Shown: one piece after another, positions 1 to 7,615 of the stretch
Layout: the number at the start of each line of letters is the position of its first letter
Position numbering within the stretch: the first letter of the stretch is position 1
From: an uncultured Bacillota bacterium
GTDB taxonomy: Bacteria; Bacillota_I; Bacilli_A; Culicoidibacterales; ZOR0006
Direction: 5' to 3'
Length of the DNA stretch: 64,000 nt
NCBI GenBank assembly: GCA_945956935.1
Contig: CAMFJD010000004.1
Span: 36,527 to 100,526 of the forward strand
Notes under the pieces: model-generated
What the model was told of the DNA's origin: nothing
Database searches by the model: none
Seen by the model: only the letters and a program-made list of their open reading frames with translations
Made by a program: the position numbers and the translations under genes

Positions 1-722
1 CACCAAATATCTGCAGCAGCCCCATCACCCGCCTCAACAATAATCACCATTTCACCTTTTAAACCATCACAAACTTCGATAATCTCACTTATTGAACCAC
101 GTAAAAACTCTTCAAATTTTTTCGTTAATTCACGTGCTAAAACAATACGACGATCACCAAAGCTATCTAACATCACTTGCAGTGTTTCCTTAATACGATG
201 TGGTGATTCGTAAAATACAAGCGTATCTGTCATAAATGCCAATTGAGCTAATTGTTTTTTCTTTTCGTTTTTTTTATGTGCCAAAAAACCATAAAAATAA
301 AATGGTTGCGGTGTTAATCCTGATGCAATTAAGGCAGTTAAGGCCGCATTCGCTCCAGGTAATGGTACAACAGGTAGGTCATTTGCTAATACCGCTTCAA
401 CTAATTGTACCCCAGGATCGGAAATACATGGCATTCCAGCATCTGAAACAAGTGCAATACTTTTACCAAGTTGTAATTGTTCTACAATCCACTCGCGTTT
501 TTGCCATTCATTGTGTTCATGTAGACTAACCAAAGGTGTTTGAATTTCAAAGTGATTACACAACTTCTTTGTCACACGTGTATCTTCAGCAGCAATCATA
601 TCAACTTCTTGTAATGTTTTAATTGCCCGAAAAGTCATATCTTCTAAATTACCAATTGGCGTTGGAACTAGGTACAATGTTGGTCGTAAATCACTAAAAC
701 TTTTTTGTCGTTGCATGTGCAT
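1..722 (-). CDS. rsmI: 16S rRNA 2'-O-ribose C1402 methyltransferase RsmI (partial, 3' end outside window)
   Basis: RsmI uses S-adenosylmethionine to methylate the ribose of C1402 in the 16S rRNA decoding centre. About 240 residues are present and the C-terminus runs off the left edge. The translation shows the family N-terminus (PTPIGNLEDMTFRAI), the AAEDTR motif, the SDAGMPCISDPG loop and the ALTALIASG stretch of the tetrapyrrole-methylase fold. Two in-frame ATGs are possible, at 722 and 716. AGG lies 5 nt before the first and 11 nt before the second, so I used 722. In Bacillus rsmI sits close to trmN6; here a peroxiredoxin, a phosphoglucomutase and a large membrane protein lie between them. 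Identification is secure; only the exact start is uncertain. Confidence 0.93.
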   Translation of the reverse strand, partial: MHMQRQKSFSDLRPTLYLVPTPIGNLEDMTFRAIKTLQEVDMIAAEDTRVTKKLCNHFEIQTPLVSLHEHNEWQKREWIVEQLQLGKSIALVSDAGMPCISDPGVQLVEAVLANDLPVVPLPGANAALTALIASGLTPQPFYFYGFLAHKKNEKKKQLAQLAFMTDTLVFYESPHRIKETLQVMLDSFGDRRIVLARELTKKFEEFLRGSISEIIEVCDGLKGEMVIIVEAGDGAAADIW

Positions 723-751
723 ACCAACCTTTCTCTTTTCTATTTTTTCTT

Positions 752-760
752 ATTATATCA
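752..760 (-). promoter_or_regulatory. Extended -10 promoter of rsmI
   Basis: On the minus strand a TATAAT is preceded by TGA, an extended -10 element, about 30 bases upstream of the rsmI start. The -35 region is poor. Prediction from sequence only. Confidence 0.4.
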
Positions 761-815
761 TAATTAGCTTTCTTCCGTCTCTGCTGTTTTATCATTCCGT
801 TTTAAGCCTTTTCAC

Positions 816-844
816 TTTACTTATTATACAATCATTATTATAAT
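816..844 (+). promoter_or_regulatory. Sigma-A-type promoter of the peroxiredoxin gene
   Basis: TTTACT (816-821) is separated by exactly 17 bases from TATAAT (839-844). This would give a leader of about 25 bases ending in GGAGG (864-868), 7 bases before the ATG at 876. Confidence 0.65.
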
Positions 845-875
845 CGAGTTATCTATCGATTTTGGAGGTTTTTTT

Positions 876-1469
876 ATGTGTAACTCAAACTGTGGTAATC
901 ACACTGAAGAAGTATTATATGTGCAAGAAGCACGTGTTGGTCGCATGGCACCTGATTTTGAATTAGCCGCTATTATGGCTGATGGTTCAACTGGAACTGT
1001 TTCACTAGCTGAAAATATTGAAGCAGGTAAATGGACTGTCTTATATTTTTATCCATTAGACTTTACTTTTGTTTGCCCAACAGAGATTAAAGCGTTAAGT
1101 GCTCAACAAGAAAAATTTGTCGCTTTAAATACAGAAGTTATCGCTGTTTCAACTGATTCAACTTTTTCTCACGCTGCCTGGCGTAATCATCCATCATTAG
1201 GGAAAATTAACCACCCTATGGCTGCAGATACAAGTCATGTTGTTAGTGAAGCATATGGTGTTTTAATTCCTGAAGAAGGAATTGCTTTACGTGGGCTCTT
1301 CATCATCGATCCAAAAGGAATTTTAGTTCACTCAACAATTAATAGTAATGATGTTGGACGTAATGTTGATGAAGTCTTCCGTACATTAGAAGCATTCCAA
1401 GCTGTTTCAGAAGGGAAAGTTGTTCCTTGTGGTTGGCACCCTGGTGATGCACTACTTTCAACAAAATAA
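876..1469 (+). CDS. 2-Cys peroxiredoxin (AhpC/TSA family)
   Basis: Thiol peroxidase that reduces hydrogen peroxide, organic hydroperoxides or peroxynitrite in the cytoplasm. The 197-residue protein has the peroxidatic motif DFTFVCPTEI (Cys67) and a resolving cysteine near the C-terminus in VPCGWHPGD (Cys185), giving the typical two-Cys layout. The C-terminal motif differs from the usual VCPANWKPG. The N-terminus carries two further cysteines (MCNSNCG), absent from most relatives, which could bind a metal or form an extra disulfide. The start is supported by GGAGG at 864-868. It has its own promoter and terminator and is therefore probably monocistronic. No AhpF-type reductase is encoded nearby, so thioredoxin is the likely electron donor. 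No PerR-like operator was recognised. Confidence 0.92.
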   Translation: MCNSNCGNHTEEVLYVQEARVGRMAPDFELAAIMADGSTGTVSLAENIEAGKWTVLYFYPLDFTFVCPTEIKALSAQQEKFVALNTEVIAVSTDSTFSHAAWRNHPSLGKINHPMAADTSHVVSEAYGVLIPEEGIALRGLFIIDPKGILVHSTINSNDVGRNVDEVFRTLEAFQAVSEGKVVPCGWHPGDALLSTK

Positions 1470-1484
1470 TTATTTTCACTTTTA

Positions 1485-1512
1485 CTCATGGAAAAATTCC
1501 ATGAGTTTTTTT
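1485..1512 (+). terminator. Rho-independent terminator of the peroxiredoxin gene
   Basis: CTCATGGAA and TTCCATGAG form a 9-bp stem around a 3-base loop, followed directly by seven Ts. Confidence 0.88.
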
Positions 1513-1536
1513 ATTGGCATATCATTTGATAGTAAA

Positions 1537-1563
1537 CAAAAACGACTATCCTAATGACAGTCG
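1537..1563 (-). terminator. Terminator on the minus strand downstream of pgmB
   Basis: Read on the minus strand, CGACTGTC and GATAGTCG form an 8-bp stem (one G-U pair) with a 5-base loop, followed by TTTTTG. It lies about 160 bases beyond the pgmB stop. The gap (1564-1724) contains no gene I can support. A short RNA ending here is possible. Confidence 0.6.
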
Positions 1564-1724
1564 CTTCTCCAGGTACGGTATTTTTACTATTGAGAATACA
1601 GAAGAGCAAGGTACAAATTCCCTTCCGTTGACTCAGCGTGATTTTACTTTACAATCACAATATAATCTTATCACAAAAATCAACTTTTTTGATATTCTTT
1701 TTTTAAAATTTACAATTTTACGTG

Positions 1725-2396
1725 TTAATTTGTGTTATTTTTTTGTAAAATCTTTGAAAGTTCCAACATATCTGTTGATTCAACGACGTAATCTGCACCT
1801 GCTGCCTGTAAAATATCAACAGTTCCAACTCCAACTGCAAACATCCCAGCTGCTTTAATTGCTTCAATCCCGGCTTGTGCATCCTCGACACCAATGCACT
1901 CAGATGGTTTCACACCGAGTGCTTGTGCAACTCGTAAGAAAATCTCAGGATTTGGTTTTCCGTATGTTAAATCATCCGGATTCACAATATACTCAAAATA
2001 CTTTGTTAATCCTAGTGCCTCCAAAATCATTGGTGCATTTTTACTTGCAGATGCAAGTGCAATGTGAATGTGTTGTTCAACAAGTTCATCTAATAATTGT
2101 TGAATTCCAGGATAAATATCCTTCGGCCCCATATCGACAAGTAATGACACATAGTGTTCATTTTTTTTCTTGGCGAGCTGTTGCTTTTCTTCCTCTGTAA
2201 ACAAATGTTGCTTCTCACCAAGAATCAAAATTCGTTCTAAACTGTCCATTCTACTAATTCCTTTTAATGTTTCATTAAATGCATGGTCAAATTCAATCCC
2301 TAATTCTTCCCCGAGTTGTTTCCAAGCTAAATAATGATATGCTGCTGTATCAGTAATTACTCCATCTAAATCGAAAATACATGCTGTTACTGCCAT
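1725..2396 (-). CDS. pgmB: Beta-phosphoglucomutase (HAD superfamily)
   Basis: Interconverts beta-glucose 1-phosphate and glucose 6-phosphate, the step after maltose or trehalose phosphorolysis. The 223-residue protein has HAD motif I (FDLDGVITDT; nucleophile and acid/base aspartates two apart), the cap region GISRMDSLERIL typical of beta-PGM, motif II (ALASASKN), the motif III lysine in YGKPNPEIF and motif IV (GVEDAQAGIEA). A longer reading frame exists, but GGGGAG lies 8 bases before the ATG at 2396, which gives the expected MAVTACIFDLDG start. It stands alone: no maltose phosphorylase or transporter is adjacent, so the substrate source is not shown by context. A related sugar-phosphate phosphatase is the main alternative. 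Confidence 0.88.
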   Translation of the reverse strand: MAVTACIFDLDGVITDTAAYHYLAWKQLGEELGIEFDHAFNETLKGISRMDSLERILILGEKQHLFTEEEKQQLAKKKNEHYVSLLVDMGPKDIYPGIQQLLDELVEQHIHIALASASKNAPMILEALGLTKYFEYIVNPDDLTYGKPNPEIFLRVAQALGVKPSECIGVEDAQAGIEAIKAAGMFAVGVGTVDILQAAGADYVVESTDMLELSKILQKNNTN

Positions 2397-2541
2397 AATT
2401 CGTTCTCCCCTTTCATCTTCCGTTTTTATTTTCACAAATCAGCAGCTTTTTTGCAAGCCTTTTCAAAAGGTTACCGTTAACAGTTTTGTGACTTTAGTTT
2501 TTTCCTAAAATTTCAGGTTCTATACTATTTTAGCGGATATG

Positions 2542-2572
2542 AAAAAACACGAGCTCAAAAGACTCGTGTTTT
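2542..2572 (-). terminator. Terminator of the tmk-to-2578 operon
   Basis: AAAACACGAG and CTCGTGTTTT pair over 10 bp with a 9-base loop. The minus-strand reading ends in a T run just past the stop at 2578. Confidence 0.8.
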
Positions 2573-2577
2573 AATTT

Positions 2578-4212
2578 TTACCAACTTTGATTTGTAAAAC
2601 CATTGACAGCTATTTCTGTAGCTTCCGATTCAACATACTGCAATTCAACTGTGTCACCAACTTTTGTTAATGGTGCTGTTGGATGTTGTTCAGGGTTAAT
2701 CATATATAATGTTTTATTATCAACTAACTTAACATACGTCACACTTGCTCCATCAACAATAATTGTTTGCATCCGCTCAACTACACCTGTAAGTGTTGTC
2801 AAATCGTCACTTGGTGTCAAAATTTGATTATCTTGTGTTAATTGACGGACATAATCTTTTTGTGCCTCGTTAATTGTGTTCCCTACACCAACATTATTAT
2901 AATTTTCAACACTTACATATGCATAACGTTTCACAAGACCCTCATTATCCTTGAGTGTCATAAAGTACGTCGGTTTCCCTTGTACATTCACCAAGATTGG
3001 GAATGTTGCCGTATAACCTAAATCTTGTACTAGTCCCTCTGCTGAACGCATAGCCGTTACTTCAGTTGCACCTGAAACTTTGTAAAATGTTGCCTCTTTC
3101 GTACGCGTATTAACAAGCATAAATCCAACTGTCGATTCATCACGCCCAACTGATGTTAGTCCTGTATAGAAATAATTTTGTCCATCAATAAACATATACG
3201 AGCTACCTTCAGTTACTTGTAACATTTCACGGCGACCAAATAATGTATTAATAAAACCATTTTTATAGAGACCCCAGTCATTAATTTGGCTATATGTCAT
3301 TTGGCGCGGATAAATCCGATTCGCCCACTCCGGTGCATCTTCAGGCGCATATGCTGACGTTTCACCCGTTTGTGCATTAACAATAATAACTCTGCTGACA
3401 TTATCCCCACCAAAGAAACCAATCTCTTTTTGATACTCACTTACAACCCAATATGGATGTCCAGCATCATCAATTTCAAACGAATAATCTGTCAATCCAA
3501 ACTGCATAAAACCACTTAAATACACATGGCGGCGTAAGTTGTTCAACAAAAATGACCCTTGTGAATATTTAATTCTTACTGGTTCGTTATCGACACTCTG
3601 AATTAATTGAACATCGTTAGGATCAGTTGCTGATACAATAATATATCCTGGAGACCCTTCCATATTTTGTAACCATTTGAAGAAATCAATTGGTTCAAGC
3701 GGTGCAACCCATGCCAATTTTCCGGCATAATCAATTAAATAATATTCACCAATTGTAAACTGACTTCCTAATCCTAAGTCATTTCCAAGTACTTTATCCC
3801 CGAGTTTTTCCGCCAAAGCTTGATCCACTACCGGCAACTGTGTCACAGCAACATCCGCTACACTTTCTGAGTAATCTTTCTCTTGTACTTCACCGATTAA
3901 TTCACGATATTGTTGAGCATGAAAAATTGGCGATGCATAAATTTGACCAGCCATTGGTACAACCAATAAAATAAGTACCGCCATCTTTAGTTTCATGGAA
4001 CGACTAAAACGCCACACCAATCCAATTACTAAAAAGATTCCAATCCATAGTGTAAATCCAAAACTTGGATGTAACGGTGGCATTAAAATAAATAATGTAA
4101 ATAGTGCAGCAATCACTAAAAAAATAATAATTGTAATAATTGACAGCTTCTTAAATCCAGCCATCATTGCTTGTGTATTCATTGGTTTTCCATCAGGTCC
4201 GTAAATATCCAT
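2578..4212 (-). CDS. Large membrane-anchored protein of unknown function
   Basis: I do not recognise this 544-residue protein. Near the N-terminus it has three closely spaced hydrophobic segments (about residues 25-50, 55-70 and 78-95), then a long soluble region of about 440 residues, probably outside the cell. That region has repeated beta-rich stretches, including a PepSY-like pattern (YWVVSEY..., VIIVNAQTGET). Near the end is a stretch resembling an OB-like or cell-surface beta domain (VGDTVELQYVESEATEIAV). A GTG nine bases upstream overlaps the Shine-Dalgarno sequence, so the start is ATG 4212, with GGAG 8 bases before it. It lies 26 bases after trmN6 and is followed by a terminator, so it is probably the last gene of the tmk operon. 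The operon partners process nucleic acids and give no hint of function. Confidence 0.75.
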   Translation of the reverse strand: MDIYGPDGKPMNTQAMMAGFKKLSIITIIIFLVIAALFTLFILMPPLHPSFGFTLWIGIFLVIGLVWRFSRSMKLKMAVLILLVVPMAGQIYASPIFHAQQYRELIGEVQEKDYSESVADVAVTQLPVVDQALAEKLGDKVLGNDLGLGSQFTIGEYYLIDYAGKLAWVAPLEPIDFFKWLQNMEGSPGYIIVSATDPNDVQLIQSVDNEPVRIKYSQGSFLLNNLRRHVYLSGFMQFGLTDYSFEIDDAGHPYWVVSEYQKEIGFFGGDNVSRVIIVNAQTGETSAYAPEDAPEWANRIYPRQMTYSQINDWGLYKNGFINTLFGRREMLQVTEGSSYMFIDGQNYFYTGLTSVGRDESTVGFMLVNTRTKEATFYKVSGATEVTAMRSAEGLVQDLGYTATFPILVNVQGKPTYFMTLKDNEGLVKRYAYVSVENYNNVGVGNTINEAQKDYVRQLTQDNQILTPSDDLTTLTGVVERMQTIIVDGASVTYVKLVDNKTLYMINPEQHPTAPLTKVGDTVELQYVESEATEIAVNGFTNQSW

Positions 4213-4238
4213 AATCAACACTCCTTCGTTTATGTATG

Positions 4239-5024
4239 TTATTTATTTGTTCTTTCAATACGATTAAAGTAAGTAAGCACCTCTTTTGAATAACTTCCAT
4301 CCTCTTCGTGAACAATAAATGGTGGCAAAATTCGTAATCCAGGACGACCATTTTTTCTTCCTTCAATAAGGAGCATATGTGCTTCGCGACCATTTTTCGG
4401 ATAAATAAGTTGCATTCTTTTTGGTTCTAATTTATATTTTTTAAATGTTTCAATAATATCAATTAAACGGTCAGGTCGATGTACCATTGCAAAATAGCCA
4501 TTGTTATTAAGCAAATATGCTGCATTTTTAACAATATCATCTAACGTTGCAAGTACTTCGTGACGCGCAATTGTTAAATAATCATTCTTATTAGTATTAC
4601 TTGATGGTTCGTATTTAAAAAATGGTGGATTTGACACAACAACATCTACTTCTCCAGTTGCAAAATGAACAGGCATATTATTTAAATCATCATGTAAAAT
4701 ACGAATTTGATCTTCTAGCCCATTAATACTAACTGTACGTTTTGCCATGTCTGCAACTTCTGGTTGGATTTCGACTCCTATCATCTGTGCATCCGTTCGT
4801 CGTGTTAACAGTAGTGGAATCGGTGCATTCCCTGTTCCAAAATCAACAATTGTTTCAACACCTTTCACCAAGCTAACAAAATTTGCCAATAATACTGAAT
4901 CAAGTGAGAAGTTTAACATATCCGTTCGTTGGATAATATGCATTCCTTCAAATCCTAGTAAGTCATTCAACACTTCATTTTCCCTGAGAAGTCCCTCACC
5001 TCTTAACGTTTGCTCTAATGCCAT
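4239..5024 (-). CDS. trmN6: tRNA1(Val) adenine-37 N6-methyltransferase family protein
   Basis: Class I SAM-dependent methyltransferase related to E. coli TrmN6 and B. subtilis YabB; in E. coli it makes m6A37 in tRNA-Val. The 261 residues show the SAM-binding motif VDFGTGNAPIPLLL (about residues 60-73), the acidic motif GVEIQPEVADMA, and the N6-adenine catalytic motif NPPFF (about residue 131). GGAG lies just upstream of the ATG at 5024. The gene starts 12 bases after ricT, leaving no room for yabA, which separates these genes in B. subtilis. Family assignment is secure; the exact tRNA target is inferred. Confidence 0.9.
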   Translation of the reverse strand: MALEQTLRGEGLLRENEVLNDLLGFEGMHIIQRTDMLNFSLDSVLLANFVSLVKGVETIVDFGTGNAPIPLLLTRRTDAQMIGVEIQPEVADMAKRTVSINGLEDQIRILHDDLNNMPVHFATGEVDVVVSNPPFFKYEPSSNTNKNDYLTIARHEVLATLDDIVKNAAYLLNNNGYFAMVHRPDRLIDIIETFKKYKLEPKRMQLIYPKNGREAHMLLIEGRKNGRPGLRILPPFIVHEEDGSYSKEVLTYFNRIERTNK

Positions 5025-5036
5025 CCCTGTCTCCTT

Positions 5037-5915
5037 CTAATCTAATACTGATTTTAATTCTCGTGCTAATTCTCGATCTTCTTTTTTCGAACGTTTGACT
5101 GACTTAACAATCGTTATTTCTTCAAAGCTAAATGTTTCAACACGAGCAAGTCCAGCTTTCCGTTCAAATAATTCCACTTGAACAAATTCATTCAAAATAT
5201 TCAGTCCGACAACACGTCCTTCGCCATTTGGTGTATTTACAATACTACCAATGTCAGGAAGTTTCGCTAAAATCTCTTCATATACTTCATTTTCATATTT
5301 TAAACAACATAGTAGACGGCCACATGCACCAGATATTTTTGTCGGATTTAATGAAAAATTCTGATTTTTTGCCATCCGAATCGTTACAGTTGCAAAATCA
5401 CTTAAAAAAGTCGAGCAGCACAACTCATAACCACACGGACCGAGCCCACCAACAATTTTCGCTTCATCACGTACACCAACCTGACGTAATTCAATCCGAG
5501 TTCGGAATTGTGAAGCTAAATCTTTAACTAATTCTCGGAAATCCACACGGCCTTCTGCTGTAAAGAAAAAGATTAATCGCTCGCGTTCAAATGTATATTC
5601 TGCCTCTAATAAGTTCATTTCCAAGGCATTCTTGGTAATAAGTCGTTGACACACCGGTATTGCTGCTTTTGCATCGTGTTTATTTTTTTCATATTGAGCA
5701 ACATCTTTTGGTGTTGCTTTACGAATTACTGTACGTAGCGGTAAAACAACATCCGCTTGATCAACTTCACGATTTGAAATAACTACATAACCTAATTCTA
5801 AACCGCGTGCCGTTTCAACAATCACAGGTGTTCCTTTCTTTAATCGTTGTTCTTTGGGACTAAAGAAATATATTTTACCAACTTGTTTAAAGCGAATTCC
5901 TACTACTTCAATCAT
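5037..5915 (-). CDS. ricT: PSP1-domain regulator of RNase Y (RicT/YaaT)
   Basis: RicT forms the Fe-S-bearing Y-complex with RicA and RicF, which in B. subtilis directs RNase Y to operon mRNAs and affects competence, biofilm and sporulation phosphorelays. The 292-residue protein has the PSP1 signature (VGGLGPCGYELCCSTFL and ISGACGRLLCCLKYE), with the cysteine pairs that bind iron-sulfur clusters. Its ATG overlaps the holB TGA in an ATGA junction at 5912-5915, implying translational coupling. RicA and RicF are not in this window. The holB-ricT pairing is conserved in Bacillota. Confidence 0.93.
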   Translation of the reverse strand: MIEVVGIRFKQVGKIYFFSPKEQRLKKGTPVIVETARGLELGYVVISNREVDQADVVLPLRTVIRKATPKDVAQYEKNKHDAKAAIPVCQRLITKNALEMNLLEAEYTFERERLIFFFTAEGRVDFRELVKDLASQFRTRIELRQVGVRDEAKIVGGLGPCGYELCCSTFLSDFATVTIRMAKNQNFSLNPTKISGACGRLLCCLKYENEVYEEILAKLPDIGSIVNTPNGEGRVVGLNILNEFVQVELFERKAGLARVETFSFEEITIVKSVKRSKKEDRELARELKSVLD

Positions 5916-6877
5916 CGTTTACTACTTCCTTTCATCAACTCCAAGTGATAACCTGTTAAAGCAAGTGATAACAGTGCATTTCCTCGGATGTTTCTTTCTA
6001 ATTGTAATAATTGTTGGATGCGTTGTTGCGCTTGGTGTCGAGTCAATTGTTCACGTAATTGTTCACAAATTGTCACCTTCCATTCACCATGATGAATGAC
6101 TCCTTCGTACGTTGCTACCAAAAGTTGAATAATTTCAAGTGCGCGTTGTCGTTTAGAAAACCACTTTTCAAGGCCTATTTGGGCTATTAATGGTCCGTAT
6201 TGTTCGCTTTCTAATTGCTCTACATATTTCAATAAATCCGCTATGAGTTGTTGAAATTCATTATCGTGGACGAGCTGTTTGATTTTTGCGTACTCAGAAC
6301 TAAGCGCATTCGCATAAAAAATTAACGTTTCATCAATACCTTGTTGTAATAGCACTTGACGACGTTGTTTTTGATCCGGTGGTAGCAATTGCACTATTTG
6401 CACACGCGATAGAATTGTCGGTAAGACTTTCGCTTGATTTTCAACTAATAAAAATGCTGTTTGGTTCCCTGTCGGCTCTTCTAAAAACTTTAGCAAACTG
6501 TTTGCTGCTTGTGGTGTCATCAGTTCAGCACCAATTAATACGTAAAATTGTTGTTCAGTTTCAAAACTCGTTTGAGTGAGTTCGTGTTGTAACTGCTGGA
6601 TTTGCTCTTTTTTAATGGTAGATCCATCTGGTTCAATCCGCAAAACATCCGGATGCGTATTATGTAAAATACGTTGGCATGTTGCGCAGTACCCACACGG
6701 ACGTGAGTGTGATTCACTCGTGCACAATTTTGCCTGAATAATAAATAAAGCAAATTCAAGCTGCACTGCCACTGTTTGTCCCTGTAACAAAATCGCATGA
6801 GATAGTCGATTTCTTTTCAAACTATTTGCAATAATTCGACTTGCAATCGGTTGGGTTTGCTCCCATTTACTCCACAT
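5912..6877 (-). CDS. holB: DNA polymerase III subunit delta'
   Basis: Structural subunit of the clamp loader that works with DnaX and HolA to place the DnaN clamp at primer termini. The 321-residue protein has the zinc-binding cysteines (CTSESHSRPCGYCATC), the sequence AANSLLKFLEEPTGNQTAFLL and the ILSRVQ sensor region. The Walker A position is degenerate (LQGQTVAVQ), as expected for a delta' subunit that does not hydrolyse ATP. SRV replaces the usual SRC. It overlaps tmk by 11 bases and ricT by 4, so the three are one translationally coupled operon. Confidence 0.93.
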   Translation of the reverse strand: MWSKWEQTQPIASRIIANSLKRNRLSHAILLQGQTVAVQLEFALFIIQAKLCTSESHSRPCGYCATCQRILHNTHPDVLRIEPDGSTIKKEQIQQLQHELTQTSFETEQQFYVLIGAELMTPQAANSLLKFLEEPTGNQTAFLLVENQAKVLPTILSRVQIVQLLPPDQKQRRQVLLQQGIDETLIFYANALSSEYAKIKQLVHDNEFQQLIADLLKYVEQLESEQYGPLIAQIGLEKWFSKRQRALEIIQLLVATYEGVIHHGEWKVTICEQLREQLTRHQAQQRIQQLLQLERNIRGNALLSLALTGYHLELMKGSSKR

Positions 6878-7508
6878 GCTCGATAACCTTCGTAATCACT
6901 TGCTGGGTTTGCTCAATGACAGCATCAAGATGTTGATTAGCATCAACGATGACAAAGCGATCACTGAATCGTTTAGCCAGATCGTGATAGCCTTCATACA
7001 CACGCATATGAAACTCATAACTCTCTTGATCGAGTCGATTCACTTCACGCTCTTCACTATTAAATACACGTGCTAATCCAATCTTTGGTTCAACATCTAG
7101 TAAAATTGTTGCTTGTGGCCAGCATGTCCCAATTGCATAACTATTTAACTCATATACTACATCAAAACCTAAATCACGTGCATATGCTTGATATACAAGT
7201 GAACTATCTACAAAACGATCACATAAAACAATCTTCCCTTGTGCCAATTGAGGCTCTACAAATTCCGCTAAGTGTTGAGCACGCGCTGCTGCGTATAGTA
7301 AAACTTCTGTTTTCGCCGCCATAGCTATGTTATCGACCGATAAAATGACTTCACGAATTTGCTCAGCAATTGGTGTTCCACCTGGTTCACGTGTCACAAT
7401 CACATCATATCCCTTTTCAATCAAATATGTTTTCACCGCTTGAATGACAGTCGATTTTCCTGCTCCTTCACCGCCTTCAAATGTGATAAATTTTCCTGTT
7501 TTTTTCAT
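6867..7508 (-). CDS. tmk: Thymidylate kinase
   Basis: Phosphorylates dTMP to dTDP with ATP, essential for dTTP supply. The 213 residues have P-loop EGGEGAGKST (residues 11-20), the REPGGTP motif after it and the DRFVDSSLVYQAYARDLG substrate/lid region. GGAG sits 6 bases before the ATG. It is the first gene of the tmk-holB-ricT-trmN6 operon. A TATAAT with extended TGC lies about 40 bases upstream, overlapping the terminator of the preceding transporter gene. Confidence 0.96.
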   Translation of the reverse strand: MKKTGKFITFEGGEGAGKSTVIQAVKTYLIEKGYDVIVTREPGGTPIAEQIREVILSVDNIAMAAKTEVLLYAAARAQHLAEFVEPQLAQGKIVLCDRFVDSSLVYQAYARDLGFDVVYELNSYAIGTCWPQATILLDVEPKIGLARVFNSEEREVNRLDQESYEFHMRVYEGYHDLAKRFSDRFVIVDANQHLDAVIEQTQQVITKVIEHVE

Positions 7509-7546
7509 TACATACTCCTAGATTTATATTTTTAATCTATCTTTCT

Positions 7547-7555
7547 ATTATAGCA
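7547..7555 (-). promoter_or_regulatory. Extended -10 promoter of the tmk operon
   Basis: On the minus strand TGC is followed by TATAAT about 40 bases before the tmk ATG. No good -35 is seen; the upstream bases belong to the preceding terminator. Confidence 0.4.
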
Positions 7556-7565
7556 AAAATAGCAG

Positions 7566-7598
7566 AAAAAACATCATTTATCGCTGTAAATGATGTTT
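7566..7598 (-). terminator. Terminator of the frameshifted trkH copy
   Basis: AAACATCATTTA and TAAATGATGTTT form a 12-bp stem with a 6-base loop. The minus-strand reading continues into TTTTTCTG. Confidence 0.88.
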
Positions 7599-7615
7599 CT
7601 TCATCTTTCTTTCAA

